Positions 14,935-22,387 of a stretch of 33,609 nt of DNA are shown piece after piece. A program made the position numbers and the translations under genes. Positions within the stretch are counted from its first letter, which is position 1. Each line of letters starts with the position of its first letter. The stretch comes from DATDOR01 sp035512695 (lineage in GTDB: Bacteria; Chloroflexota; Anaerolineae; Anaerolineales; JABWBV01): the NCBI GenBank assembly GCA_035512695.1, contig DATKDL010000196.1, positions 1 to 33,609 on the forward strand, given 5' to 3'. The notes below the pieces were generated by a model, which saw only the letters and a list, made by a program, of their open reading frames with translations, was not told where the DNA came from and searched no databases.

Positions 14935-16572
14935 ATGAACAAGAAATTCCTCCCCCTTCTGGCCGTCCTGCTGATCGTTTCGCTGATCCTCGGCGCATGC
15001 CAGCCCGCCACCCCAGAGGCGACGCAAGCCCCCAGGCCGACCGAAGACATGGCCGAGCCAACCGAAGACATGGCTGAGCCAACCGAAGACATGGCCGAGC
15101 CGACCGAAGACATGGCCGAGCCGACCGCAGGGGCCGTCGTGCCTGACGCGACGATCCGGATCTGGGCGGATGACACCCGCGCCGCGGTCCTGGTCGGTCT
15201 TGCGGACAGCTTCCTGGCGACCTACAACGTCGAACTCGTCGTCGAAGAGGTCTCGGGTATCCGCGATCAGTTCATCATCGCCGCCCCGCAAAACGAAGGC
15301 CCCGACATCATCGTCGGCGCCCACGATTGGATCGGTTCGCTGATCGCCAGCGGTCTGCTCGCCCCGCTCGACCTGGGCGCCAAGGCCAGTGAGTTCACCG
15401 ACCTTTCCCTGCAGGGCTTCACCTACTCGGACGGCCAGCTCTACGGTATGCCGTACGCCACCGAGAACCTGGGCTTTTTCTACAACACCGAGCTCATTTC
15501 GGAAGCTCCCGAGACCTGGGCCGAGGCAATGGAGATGGGCCAGGAACTGATGGATGCTGGGCAGGTCTCCTATGCCATGGCGCTGGCCGGTGCGCCGACT
15601 TATGACGGCTTTCCTGTCCAAACTGCTTTCGGGGGTTACGTGTTCGGTCTCAATGCCGACGGCAGCTGGAACCCCAACGACATCGGTCTGAACTCCGAAG
15701 GCGAGATCGCCGCGATGACCTTCCTGCGCGAGCAGATCGTGCTTGGCCGCATCCCTGACAGCTTCGACTGGGACACCGCGCACACCCTGTTCGAAACCGG
15801 CGAGACCGCCTTCCTGATGGCCGGTCCGTGGGCGCTCGAGCGCATCCGCGCCTCCGGCGTCCCATACGCCGTGACCAGCTTCCCCGCCGCCGAACCTGGC
15901 GGCGAGCCGGGCGCGCCGTTCCTGGGCGTCCAGGGCTTCATGGTCAATGCCTTCAGCGAGAATATCCTGCTGGCGCAGGCCTTCCTGACCGAGTTCGTGG
16001 CAACGCACGAAGTCATGCAGCAGCTTTACCTGACCGGCAACCGGCCTTCAGCCTTCCTGTCGGTCCTTGCGGCCACGGATGATCTCGACCTGGCGGCGAT
16101 GGATGTCGCCGGCGCAAACGCCGTCCTGATGCCTTACATCCCCGAGATGGGTTCGGTGTGGGGCGCCTGGGGCAGCGGTGTGACTCTCGCTCTGACCGGT
16201 GAACTGCCGGTTGAGGACGCGATGAACGACGCCGTCGTGCAGATCCAGGCCCTGATCCAGGGCGCCCTGGCCGGGATGGTCAACATCCCCGGCAGCTGGC
16301 AGGTCGCCGGTGCGGGCTGCGGCTCCGATTGGGATCCCGCTTGCCCGACCTCCGCGCTAACAGACAACGGTGACGGCACCTGGAGCGGGACCTTCTCGAT
16401 CCCCGCCGGCTCGTACGAATACAAAGCCGCCCTGGACGGATCCTGGGCTGTGAATTACGGCTCGGATGGTCTCCAGGATGGGCCGAACTACGCGCTCGAA
16501 CTCGCGGCGGACAGCTCCGTCACCTTCACCTACGACGGTGACACGAAGCTGGTTACCGTTACCATCGAGTAA
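14935..16572 (+). CDS. Maltodextrin-binding lipoprotein fused to an X25-type starch-binding-like domain
   Basis: 545 residues. The lipoprotein signal has lipobox LILGAC (Cys22). A linker made of a 7-residue repeat (PTEDMAE, four copies) follows. Then comes an extracellular solute-binding domain of family 1 (~residues 70-445): TIRIWADDTRAAVL, GPDIIVGAHDWIGSL, YGMPYATENLGFFYNTEL, FLMAGPWALERIRASG, FLGVQGFMVNAFSE. Residues 449-545 (IPGSWQVAGAGCGSDWDP ... NGDGTWSGTF ... YEYKAALDGSW ... NYGSDG) match the X25 module known from pullulanases and amylopullulanases. The binding protein delivers maltodextrin to the MalFG permease, and the X25 tail may hold it to starch or to long dextrins. AGGAG lies 9 nt before the ATG. 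MalF and MalG follow directly. Confidence 0.92.
   Translation: MNKKFLPLLAVLLIVSLILGACQPATPEATQAPRPTEDMAEPTEDMAEPTEDMAEPTEDMAEPTAGAVVPDATIRIWADDTRAAVLVGLADSFLATYNVELVVEEVSGIRDQFIIAAPQNEGPDIIVGAHDWIGSLIASGLLAPLDLGAKASEFTDLSLQGFTYSDGQLYGMPYATENLGFFYNTELISEAPETWAEAMEMGQELMDAGQVSYAMALAGAPTYDGFPVQTAFGGYVFGLNADGSWNPNDIGLNSEGEIAAMTFLREQIVLGRIPDSFDWDTAHTLFETGETAFLMAGPWALERIRASGVPYAVTSFPAAEPGGEPGAPFLGVQGFMVNAFSENILLAQAFLTEFVATHEVMQQLYLTGNRPSAFLSVLAATDDLDLAAMDVAGANAVLMPYIPEMGSVWGAWGSGVTLALTGELPVEDAMNDAVVQIQALIQGALAGMVNIPGSWQVAGAGCGSDWDPACPTSALTDNGDGTWSGTFSIPAGSYEYKAALDGSWAVNYGSDGLQDGPNYALELAADSSVTFTYDGDTKLVTVTIE
15037..15120. repeat. 21-bp tandem repeat, four copies, within malE
   Basis: Four consecutive 21-bp units encode PTEDMAE and differ only at synonymous positions (CCG/CCA, GCC/GCT). 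They form the linker between lipid anchor and binding domain. Near-identity predicts easy copy-number change. Confidence 0.9.
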
Positions 16573-16581
16573 GTTTCGACC

Positions 16582-16620
16582 GAAAGGGCCGGGGAGACAT
16601 TCTCCCCGGCCCTTTCTCTT
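16582..16620 (+). terminator. Intercistronic hairpin between malE and malF
   Basis: A perfect 16-bp stem (16582-16597 with 16601-16616) with loop CAT, followed by TCTTTA. It may be a partial terminator, or it may protect the malE message. Either would give much more binding protein than permease, as in other maltose operons. Confidence 0.7.
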
Positions 16621-16641
16621 TACCATCCGCCCGGAGGTCAA

Positions 16642-18240
16642 ATGTCGACCTTGTCCATGCAAAAAATCGCCGGCAAAGGGGATTCTCCGTCGGCCGTGAT
16701 CTCTTCGATGCTGCTGCGGCTGGGCGTCGTCCTGGTGTTCGATGTATTCATTATTTATGTCATCGCCAATCTGATACGTCTCGGTTACTATACGTTGTCC
16801 ATCCCTGTGATCGCGGTGGCGATTTTTGTTAACGTCGTCCTCCTGATTGCCCGGCTGGCACCCATCCGCTGGATGGCGATCGGGATCTCTTTTATGATCC
16901 TGTTCACGATCTATCCGATCTTTTTCACGGTCTGGGTCGCATTCACGAACTACGGCGACGGCCACCTCCTCAGCAAAGAAGTCGCCATCACCCAGATTCT
17001 CAGTCAAAAATTTCTGCCCGAAGCAGGAAAAGCCTACACCTGGACGGCCTACAGGAACGACCTGGGTGACTACGTGCTCTATCTGGTCGACACGACCGAC
17101 GGGAGCGTCTTTCTCGCCCGCGAAGGGGAGACGCTGACCGAATCGGCGCCCGGCGTAGAAGGGGTCGGCGAGCTGGATGCCAACGGCATCCCGATCGAGA
17201 TCGAGGGGTACACCCGGTTGAACGTCCTGGCCGCAGCGGCCGACCCAAACCTGCCGGAAATCCTGTTTGGAGATCCGGAAAATACGATCCAGATCCGATC
17301 TCCTTCCGAGGCGGCCGAACTTATCTCTCTTTATGAATACGACCCGGAACTCGACGCGATGGTCAGCAACGCCGATGGGACGGTTTATCGGAACCTCGAC
17401 GGGACCTTCACCTCCCAAACCGGACGCACGGTCATCCCGGGATTCGTCGCCACGATCGGTTGGACCAATTTCACTAACTTTTTTAGCAGTCCTGCCCTGC
17501 GCGGGCCTTTGATCCGGATCATCGGCTGGAACTTTGCCTTTGCGATCCTGACCGTCCTGACCTCCTTCGGGCTAGGCCTGGCGATCGCGATCTTTTTCAA
17601 CGATCCGGATTTCCCCTTCAAGAAGTTGATCCGATCCTTACTCCTGGTTCCGTACACGATTCCGGCCCTGATCACGATCCTGATCTGGCGCGGGATGATG
17701 AACCCTGAACTGGGTGTGATCAACCGGACTCTGCAGAACCTGATCGGTTTTTCTCCCCCCTGGTTTACGGACCAATGGTGGGCGAAGATCGCGATCCTGA
17801 TCGTCAACCTCTGGTTGAGCTACCCCTATTTCATGCTGATATGCAGCGGCGCGCTGCAGTCGATCCCGACCGAGCTTTACCAGGCCGCCGAGGTCGACGG
17901 CGCCTCGCCCTGGCAGCGCTTCCGGCGCATCACCCTTCCGCTGCTGCTCGTCGCCGTGGGTCCGCTGCTGATCGCTTCGTTCACTTTCAACTTCAACAAC
18001 TTCAACCTGATCTATCTGTTTATCGGCGGCGGCCCGCCGATCGCCGGCGCCTCAACGACCGCCGGGCACACCGATATCCTGATTAGCTACGTGTACAACC
18101 TGGCCTTTTCGGGCGGTCGGGGGGTCAATTACGGTTTTGCGTCGGCGATCACGATCATCATTTTCCTCGTCGTCGGTGCGATCACTCTTTACCAATTCCG
18201 ATACACCAACATGTGGGAGGAGGTCAGCGAAAATGTCTAG
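16642..18240 (+). CDS. malF: Maltodextrin ABC transporter permease, MalF type
   Basis: 532 residues with an ATG at 16642 and GGAGGTCAA just upstream. Several N-terminal membrane spans (~25-105) are followed by a large extracytoplasmic loop (~110-280), as in MalF of enterics, and a C-terminal half with further spans (ITVLTSFGLGLAIAIFF segment onward). The EAA loop that contacts the ATPase is EVDGASPWQRFRRITLPLL. The NFNNFNLIYLFIGGGPP segment after it is typical of MalF. It forms a heterodimer with the following MalG, whose gene overlaps it by 8 bp. No malK lies in this operon, so the ATPase must be shared and encoded elsewhere. Confidence 0.92.
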   Translation: MSTLSMQKIAGKGDSPSAVISSMLLRLGVVLVFDVFIIYVIANLIRLGYYTLSIPVIAVAIFVNVVLLIARLAPIRWMAIGISFMILFTIYPIFFTVWVAFTNYGDGHLLSKEVAITQILSQKFLPEAGKAYTWTAYRNDLGDYVLYLVDTTDGSVFLAREGETLTESAPGVEGVGELDANGIPIEIEGYTRLNVLAAAADPNLPEILFGDPENTIQIRSPSEAAELISLYEYDPELDAMVSNADGTVYRNLDGTFTSQTGRTVIPGFVATIGWTNFTNFFSSPALRGPLIRIIGWNFAFAILTVLTSFGLGLAIAIFFNDPDFPFKKLIRSLLLVPYTIPALITILIWRGMMNPELGVINRTLQNLIGFSPPWFTDQWWAKIAILIVNLWLSYPYFMLICSGALQSIPTELYQAAEVDGASPWQRFRRITLPLLLVAVGPLLIASFTFNFNNFNLIYLFIGGGPPIAGASTTAGHTDILISYVYNLAFSGGRGVNYGFASAITIIIFLVVGAITLYQFRYTNMWEEVSENV

Positions 18241-19198
18241 CGCCGGCGTGTTTAAGCGGTACCGATCCTCCATGAAACTCCAGAAGCGGGTCAGCACCGG
18301 CGTCCGGCTGCTGGTCGCCGTGCTGCTGATCTATTTCTCCGTTTTCCCGATCCTCTGGATCATTTCTGCCTCCTTGAACCCGGGGAACACCCTTTCAACC
18401 GCCAGCCTGGTGCCGCGCAACATCGGGTTTGATAATTTTAAAACCCTCCTTAAAGGCGACCCAACTTTCGGGTGCTCCAGGATCTCAGAAGCGATCCCCA
18501 CCACTTTCACCGGCGCGCAGAGCTTCGAATCGGTCATCCTCTACTGCACCTGGCTGAAGAACTCGATCAAGATTTCATCCATCACGACCCTGCTTTCCAT
18601 CTCAATCACGACGATGGCTGCGTACGCGTTTTCGCGTTTCAGGTTTCGCGGCCGGCAGACGATGCTCAAGGGTATCCTGATCATCAACGTCTTCCCCGGC
18701 ATCCTGGCGCTGGTTGCCATCTTTTTGATGGTTTCCCAGATCGGGGACATCTTCCCCAGTTTCGGGTTGAATACACATGCCGGTCTGATCCTGGTGTATA
18801 TGGGGGGCACGATGGGGGTCAATATCTGGTTGATGAAAGGCTATCTCGACACGATCCCGCGCGACATCGACGAATCCGCCATGGTGGACGGCGCTTCCCA
18901 GTGGCAGATCTTCACCCGCCTGATCCTGCCGCTGCTGCGGCCGATCCTGATCGTCGTCGGCATCCTCAGCTTTATCGGCACCTATGGGGACTTCATCCTC
19001 GCCCGCATCCTTCTGAAAAGCTCCGAGCATTACACGCTGATGGTCGGGCTGCAGATTTTCACCGCCGGGCAGTTTTCCCAGAAATGGGGTGCGTTCGCAG
19101 CGGGCGCGCTGATTGGGGCGCTGCCGATCATGATTATTTATCTGCTGCTGCAGGACTACATCGTCGGCGGTCTGACACAAGGGGCCGTTAAAGGTTGA
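18233..19198 (+). CDS. malG: Maltodextrin ABC transporter permease, MalG type
   Basis: 321 residues. The ATG at 18233 (MSSAGVFKRYRSS) lies inside the last codons of malF, with GGAGG about 10 nt upstream; the frame further upstream is out-of-frame malF. Six membrane spans are expected. The first, LLVAVLLIYFSVFPILWIIS, follows a basic N-terminus. The EAA loop is MVDGASQWQIFTRLILPLLRP. YGDFILARILL and the final QGAVKG are characteristic of MalG. An insertion with two Cys (FGCSRIS ... VILYCTW, ~residues 80-105) sits in the first outer loop and might form a disulfide. Partner of MalF in maltodextrin uptake. Confidence 0.92.
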   Translation: MSSAGVFKRYRSSMKLQKRVSTGVRLLVAVLLIYFSVFPILWIISASLNPGNTLSTASLVPRNIGFDNFKTLLKGDPTFGCSRISEAIPTTFTGAQSFESVILYCTWLKNSIKISSITTLLSISITTMAAYAFSRFRFRGRQTMLKGILIINVFPGILALVAIFLMVSQIGDIFPSFGLNTHAGLILVYMGGTMGVNIWLMKGYLDTIPRDIDESAMVDGASQWQIFTRLILPLLRPILIVVGILSFIGTYGDFILARILLKSSEHYTLMVGLQIFTAGQFSQKWGAFAAGALIGALPIMIIYLLLQDYIVGGLTQGAVKG

Positions 19199-19202
19199 CC
19201 GG

Positions 19203-20918
19203 ATGTTCGATCGCCTGGTCCGGTTGATCCCATATGCCCTGCTCGGGTCGTTCATCCTGCTTGTCCCGAAGATGGGCGACCGGGGCTACGAGCAGCGGCC
19301 GTTCCCGCTCAATCCGGGGTCGAACGACCCGGCCTTCATGAACCTGTTCGAGGATGTGACCCGGTCCGCCGGGATCGCCTCGACCCGGACCGGCACGGAC
19401 CGGCTCATCGGGCAAGCGTGGGGGGATATCGATCAGGACGGCTGGCCGGATTTGTACCTGACCGACCCGGGCGGCGCCAATATGCTTTACCAGAACCAGG
19501 GTGATGGGACCTTCCTGCCCTGGCCCGCTGAACGGATTGACCCGCTGGCGGACAGGCTATCCTCCGGGGCCGTCTTCGCCGATTTCGACAACGACGGCTA
19601 CCCCGATCTCTACGTTTTGAACCGCAGCCAGCCGAACGTCCTGTTCCGCAACGACGGCGGCAAGCGCTTCATCGATGTGACCGAACAGGCCGGCGTCGGG
19701 GATCCGTACGACGGGAAAACGGCCGCCTGGGGCGATTACGACGGCGACGGTTTCCTCGACCTTTACGTCGCCAACTGGTCCTGCTACCCGGACTGCGCCC
19801 GCTCATCGGAAGGTGACATCGATGCCCTGTTCCGCAACAACGGCGATGGGACATTCACGAATGTCGCGCGCTTGCTGGGCAGCAAAGTCGCCGGCGGGGG
19901 CTTTGTCGCCAGCTGGGTCGATTACGACAACGACGGCGATCTCGATCTTTACCTGGTCAACGATGTCTTTATCAACGAACGCGGCAATGCGCTGTGGCGC
20001 AACGACGGCCCCGGCTGCGACGGGTGGTGTTTCACCGAGATCTCGGCCGAGGCCGGTGCGGATACGCGCCTGATGGGGATGGGCCTGGTCACGGTTGATT
20101 ACGATAACGACGGGGATTTCGATTTCTACTTTTCGAACGCCGGCGAAATGGTCCTGCTCAACAATCTTGGCGACGGCCGGTTCCTGGACGTGGCCGCCCC
20201 GGCCCGGGTCGGCGCCGGGGCGAACGTCATTGCCTGGGGCACCGTTTCCCCCGATTTCAACAACGACGGCTTCCCGGACATCTACCTGGCGGTGACCGAC
20301 ATTCTGCCTGATGGAATTCCCCACAACCAGCTGTTTCATAACCTGGGTAACGGGACCTTCGAAAACGTCTCGAACCAGCTCGGACCGGGCCACGACGGGC
20401 GGACTCTGGGCGTGGCCGCCGCAGATTACGACCGCGACGGCTGGGTCGATCTCGTGATTGGCGATTACGAGCGGGGGTACAGCCTTTTCCGCAACAATCG
20501 CTCCGGCAGTGCATCGAACGGCCGCATCGCGGTCCGCGTGCTCGGCGGCGGGACCGTGAACGCCGATGCGATCGGCGCGCGGGTCACGGTAGAAACCTCA
20601 ACCGGGCTGCGCCAGATGCAGGAGGTCCAGAGCGGCTCCAGCCTGAGCGGCGGGAATTCGCTCGTCCTCCACTTCGGTCTTGGTTCGGCCGAAATCCGCA
20701 CGTTGACGGTCCGTTGGCCCGATGGTGCGGAGAAGACGATCCGGGGTCTGCAGGCGAATCACGAATACACGATCCCATATCCCGACCCGAAGCAGGATGC
20801 CGCGCGCCCGCTCGTCCAGGCGGCCGGCGTGCTCGTGATGCTGGTCGGCATCGCACTCAATCTCAGACCCGGCGACCGTAAGCCGGAGAAGGAGCAGACT
20901 GATCGTCACAACACCTGA
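19203..20918 (+). CDS. FG-GAP/VCBS-repeat surface protein with ASPIC/UnbV domain
   Basis: 571 residues. An N-terminal hydrophobic segment (residues ~5-22) serves as signal or anchor. About seven FG-GAP repeats carry calcium-binding Asp loops (DIDQDGWPD, DFDNDGYPD, DYDGDGFLD, DYDNDGDLD, DYDNDGDFD, DFNNDGFPD, DYDRDGWVD) and form a beta-propeller. An ASPIC/UnbV C-terminal domain follows (GARVTVETSTGLRQMQEVQSG ... VRWPDGAEKTI). A last hydrophobic span (VQAAGVLVMLVGIALNL) is near the end, so both termini could be membrane-embedded. The position is unusual: 4 bp after malG and overlapping the first GH13 gene by 17 bp, clearly within the maltodextrin operon. It could be a surface polysaccharide- or protein-binding factor; the role is not established. 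Confidence 0.88.
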   Translation: MFDRLVRLIPYALLGSFILLVPKMGDRGYEQRPFPLNPGSNDPAFMNLFEDVTRSAGIASTRTGTDRLIGQAWGDIDQDGWPDLYLTDPGGANMLYQNQGDGTFLPWPAERIDPLADRLSSGAVFADFDNDGYPDLYVLNRSQPNVLFRNDGGKRFIDVTEQAGVGDPYDGKTAAWGDYDGDGFLDLYVANWSCYPDCARSSEGDIDALFRNNGDGTFTNVARLLGSKVAGGGFVASWVDYDNDGDLDLYLVNDVFINERGNALWRNDGPGCDGWCFTEISAEAGADTRLMGMGLVTVDYDNDGDFDFYFSNAGEMVLLNNLGDGRFLDVAAPARVGAGANVIAWGTVSPDFNNDGFPDIYLAVTDILPDGIPHNQLFHNLGNGTFENVSNQLGPGHDGRTLGVAAADYDRDGWVDLVIGDYERGYSLFRNNRSGSASNGRIAVRVLGGGTVNADAIGARVTVETSTGLRQMQEVQSGSSLSGGNSLVLHFGLGSAEIRTLTVRWPDGAEKTIRGLQANHEYTIPYPDPKQDAARPLVQAAGVLVMLVGIALNLRPGDRKPEKEQTDRHNT

Positions 20919-22365
20919 GTGGGTTCATCATGCCGTCTTTTACCAGATCTTTCCGGACCGGTTCTCCAGGTCCCCACGCTCCACCCCGCTCCCGGGGGTC
21001 AGGCTTAAACCCTGGGGGACCCCGCCCGAAGAGCAGGGTTTCCAGGGCGGCGATCTGCGCGGGATCGTCGACCGGCTGGGGTATCTGAAAGATCTGGGCG
21101 TCAACGCGATATATCTCAACCCGATCTTCTCCTCCGCCGCCAACCACCGCTATCATACCTACGATTATTTCCAGGTTGATCCGCTCCTGGGGGGGAACGA
21201 AGCGTTGCGCGAGCTGCTCGATGAGGCCCATGCAGCCGGGATGAAGGTCATCCTGGATGGCGTCTTCAACCACGCCAGCCGCGGTTTCTGGCCTTTTCAC
21301 CACATTCTGGAGAACGGGGCGAACTCTCCCTATCTCGACTGGTTCCATGTCCAGGGTTTCCCGCTGCGGCCGTATTCTTCGGATACAAACAACCCTGCAA
21401 ACTACGCAGGCTGGTGGGGGCACGCCGCCCTCCCCAAAATCAACACGGACAACCCCGGCGCCCGGCAGTACATTTTCGACGTCGCCAAATATTGGATCGA
21501 CTTCGGCGCGGACGGCTGGCGTCTGGACGTCCCGGCCGAAATCGATGACGATGCGTTCTGGCGGGAGTTTCGCCGGATCGTCAAAACGGCGAACGCAGAC
21601 GCCTACATCCTCGGCGAGATCTGGCATGAGGCCCGGCGCTGGCTGCAGGGCGACCAGTTCGACGCTGTGATGAATTACTATTTTGGGAAGTCTTGCGTCT
21701 CGTTTTTCGCCCGTGAAACGCTTTCGCATGACTTCAAACATCCTGACTACGCCCTCAAACAGATTGACGCCCTGGAATTCGCATCGCAGATCGACGACTT
21801 CCTCGGTCTTTATGACTGGCAGATCATCCTGGCCCAGATGAACATGCTGGACAGCCACGACACCCCCCGGGCGCTGCACTTGATGGGGGAATCCAAAACC
21901 GCCGTGCGGCTCTCGGTCCTGATGCAGATGACGATGCCCGGTGCGCCCTGCATCTACTATGGCAGCGAGATCGGCATGACCGGTGCGGGAGATCCATACT
22001 GCCGGGCGGCGTTTCCGTGGGAGCGCCAGGAGAGCTGGGATTCGGATTTGCTGGCGTTTTACAAGCGCGTGATCGAGCTGCGCCGCACGCATGAGGTCCT
22101 ACGCACCGGCGATTATCGATGTCTCACCGCCGAGGGGACCGGTCTCGTCTTCCGACGGAGGATCAACGGTTCCGAAGCCATCATCGGGATTAACGCCGGC
22201 GATACAGAGGCGGTTTGCCCCGTCTCGTCTGAGAATCTCCAGGAGCGCGCCTATTACCGGGTCTGGCCTCGTAACAACGGTGAGGTGGTCGATCTGACCG
22301 GCGACCAACTCTCGGTGATCATCCCGGCGCGCGAGGCGGTCGTCCTCGTCAACCAGCGCGGCTGA
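20902..22365 (+). CDS. GH13 alpha-amylase family enzyme (cyclomaltodextrinase/neopullulanase-like), non-canonical start
   Basis: The catalytic barrel is complete: AVFYQIFPDRF, YLNPIF, DGVFNH, nucleophile Asp in DGWRLDVPAE, acid/base Glu in ILGEIWHEA, and Asp in MLDSHDTPRAL. A C-terminal beta domain ends VVLVNQRG. It probably hydrolyses imported maltodextrins in the cytoplasm, as no signal peptide is visible. The frame is open from the stop at 20836 and contains no ATG, GTG or TTG until TTG 21205, which is inside the barrel and would delete its first strands. The Shine-Dalgarno AAGGAG (20889-20894) points to ATC at 20902 (7-nt spacer) or CTG at 20899 (4-nt spacer). The latter gives a start LIVTTPEWVHHAVFYQ. 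I place the start at 20902. A sequencing error, or reframing from the overlapping upstream gene, is possible. Confidence 0.85.
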   Translation: MVTTPEWVHHAVFYQIFPDRFSRSPRSTPLPGVRLKPWGTPPEEQGFQGGDLRGIVDRLGYLKDLGVNAIYLNPIFSSAANHRYHTYDYFQVDPLLGGNEALRELLDEAHAAGMKVILDGVFNHASRGFWPFHHILENGANSPYLDWFHVQGFPLRPYSSDTNNPANYAGWWGHAALPKINTDNPGARQYIFDVAKYWIDFGADGWRLDVPAEIDDDAFWREFRRIVKTANADAYILGEIWHEARRWLQGDQFDAVMNYYFGKSCVSFFARETLSHDFKHPDYALKQIDALEFASQIDDFLGLYDWQIILAQMNMLDSHDTPRALHLMGESKTAVRLSVLMQMTMPGAPCIYYGSEIGMTGAGDPYCRAAFPWERQESWDSDLLAFYKRVIELRRTHEVLRTGDYRCLTAEGTGLVFRRRINGSEAIIGINAGDTEAVCPVSSENLQERAYYRVWPRNNGEVVDLTGDQLSVIIPAREAVVLVNQRG

Positions 22366-22387
22366 ACCGATCCTCTCCGCACATCCG

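Noticed and set aside
15037..15120. CRISPR-like direct repeats
   Set aside because: The 21-bp units are contiguous with no spacers and are in frame within malE. It is a coding tandem repeat.
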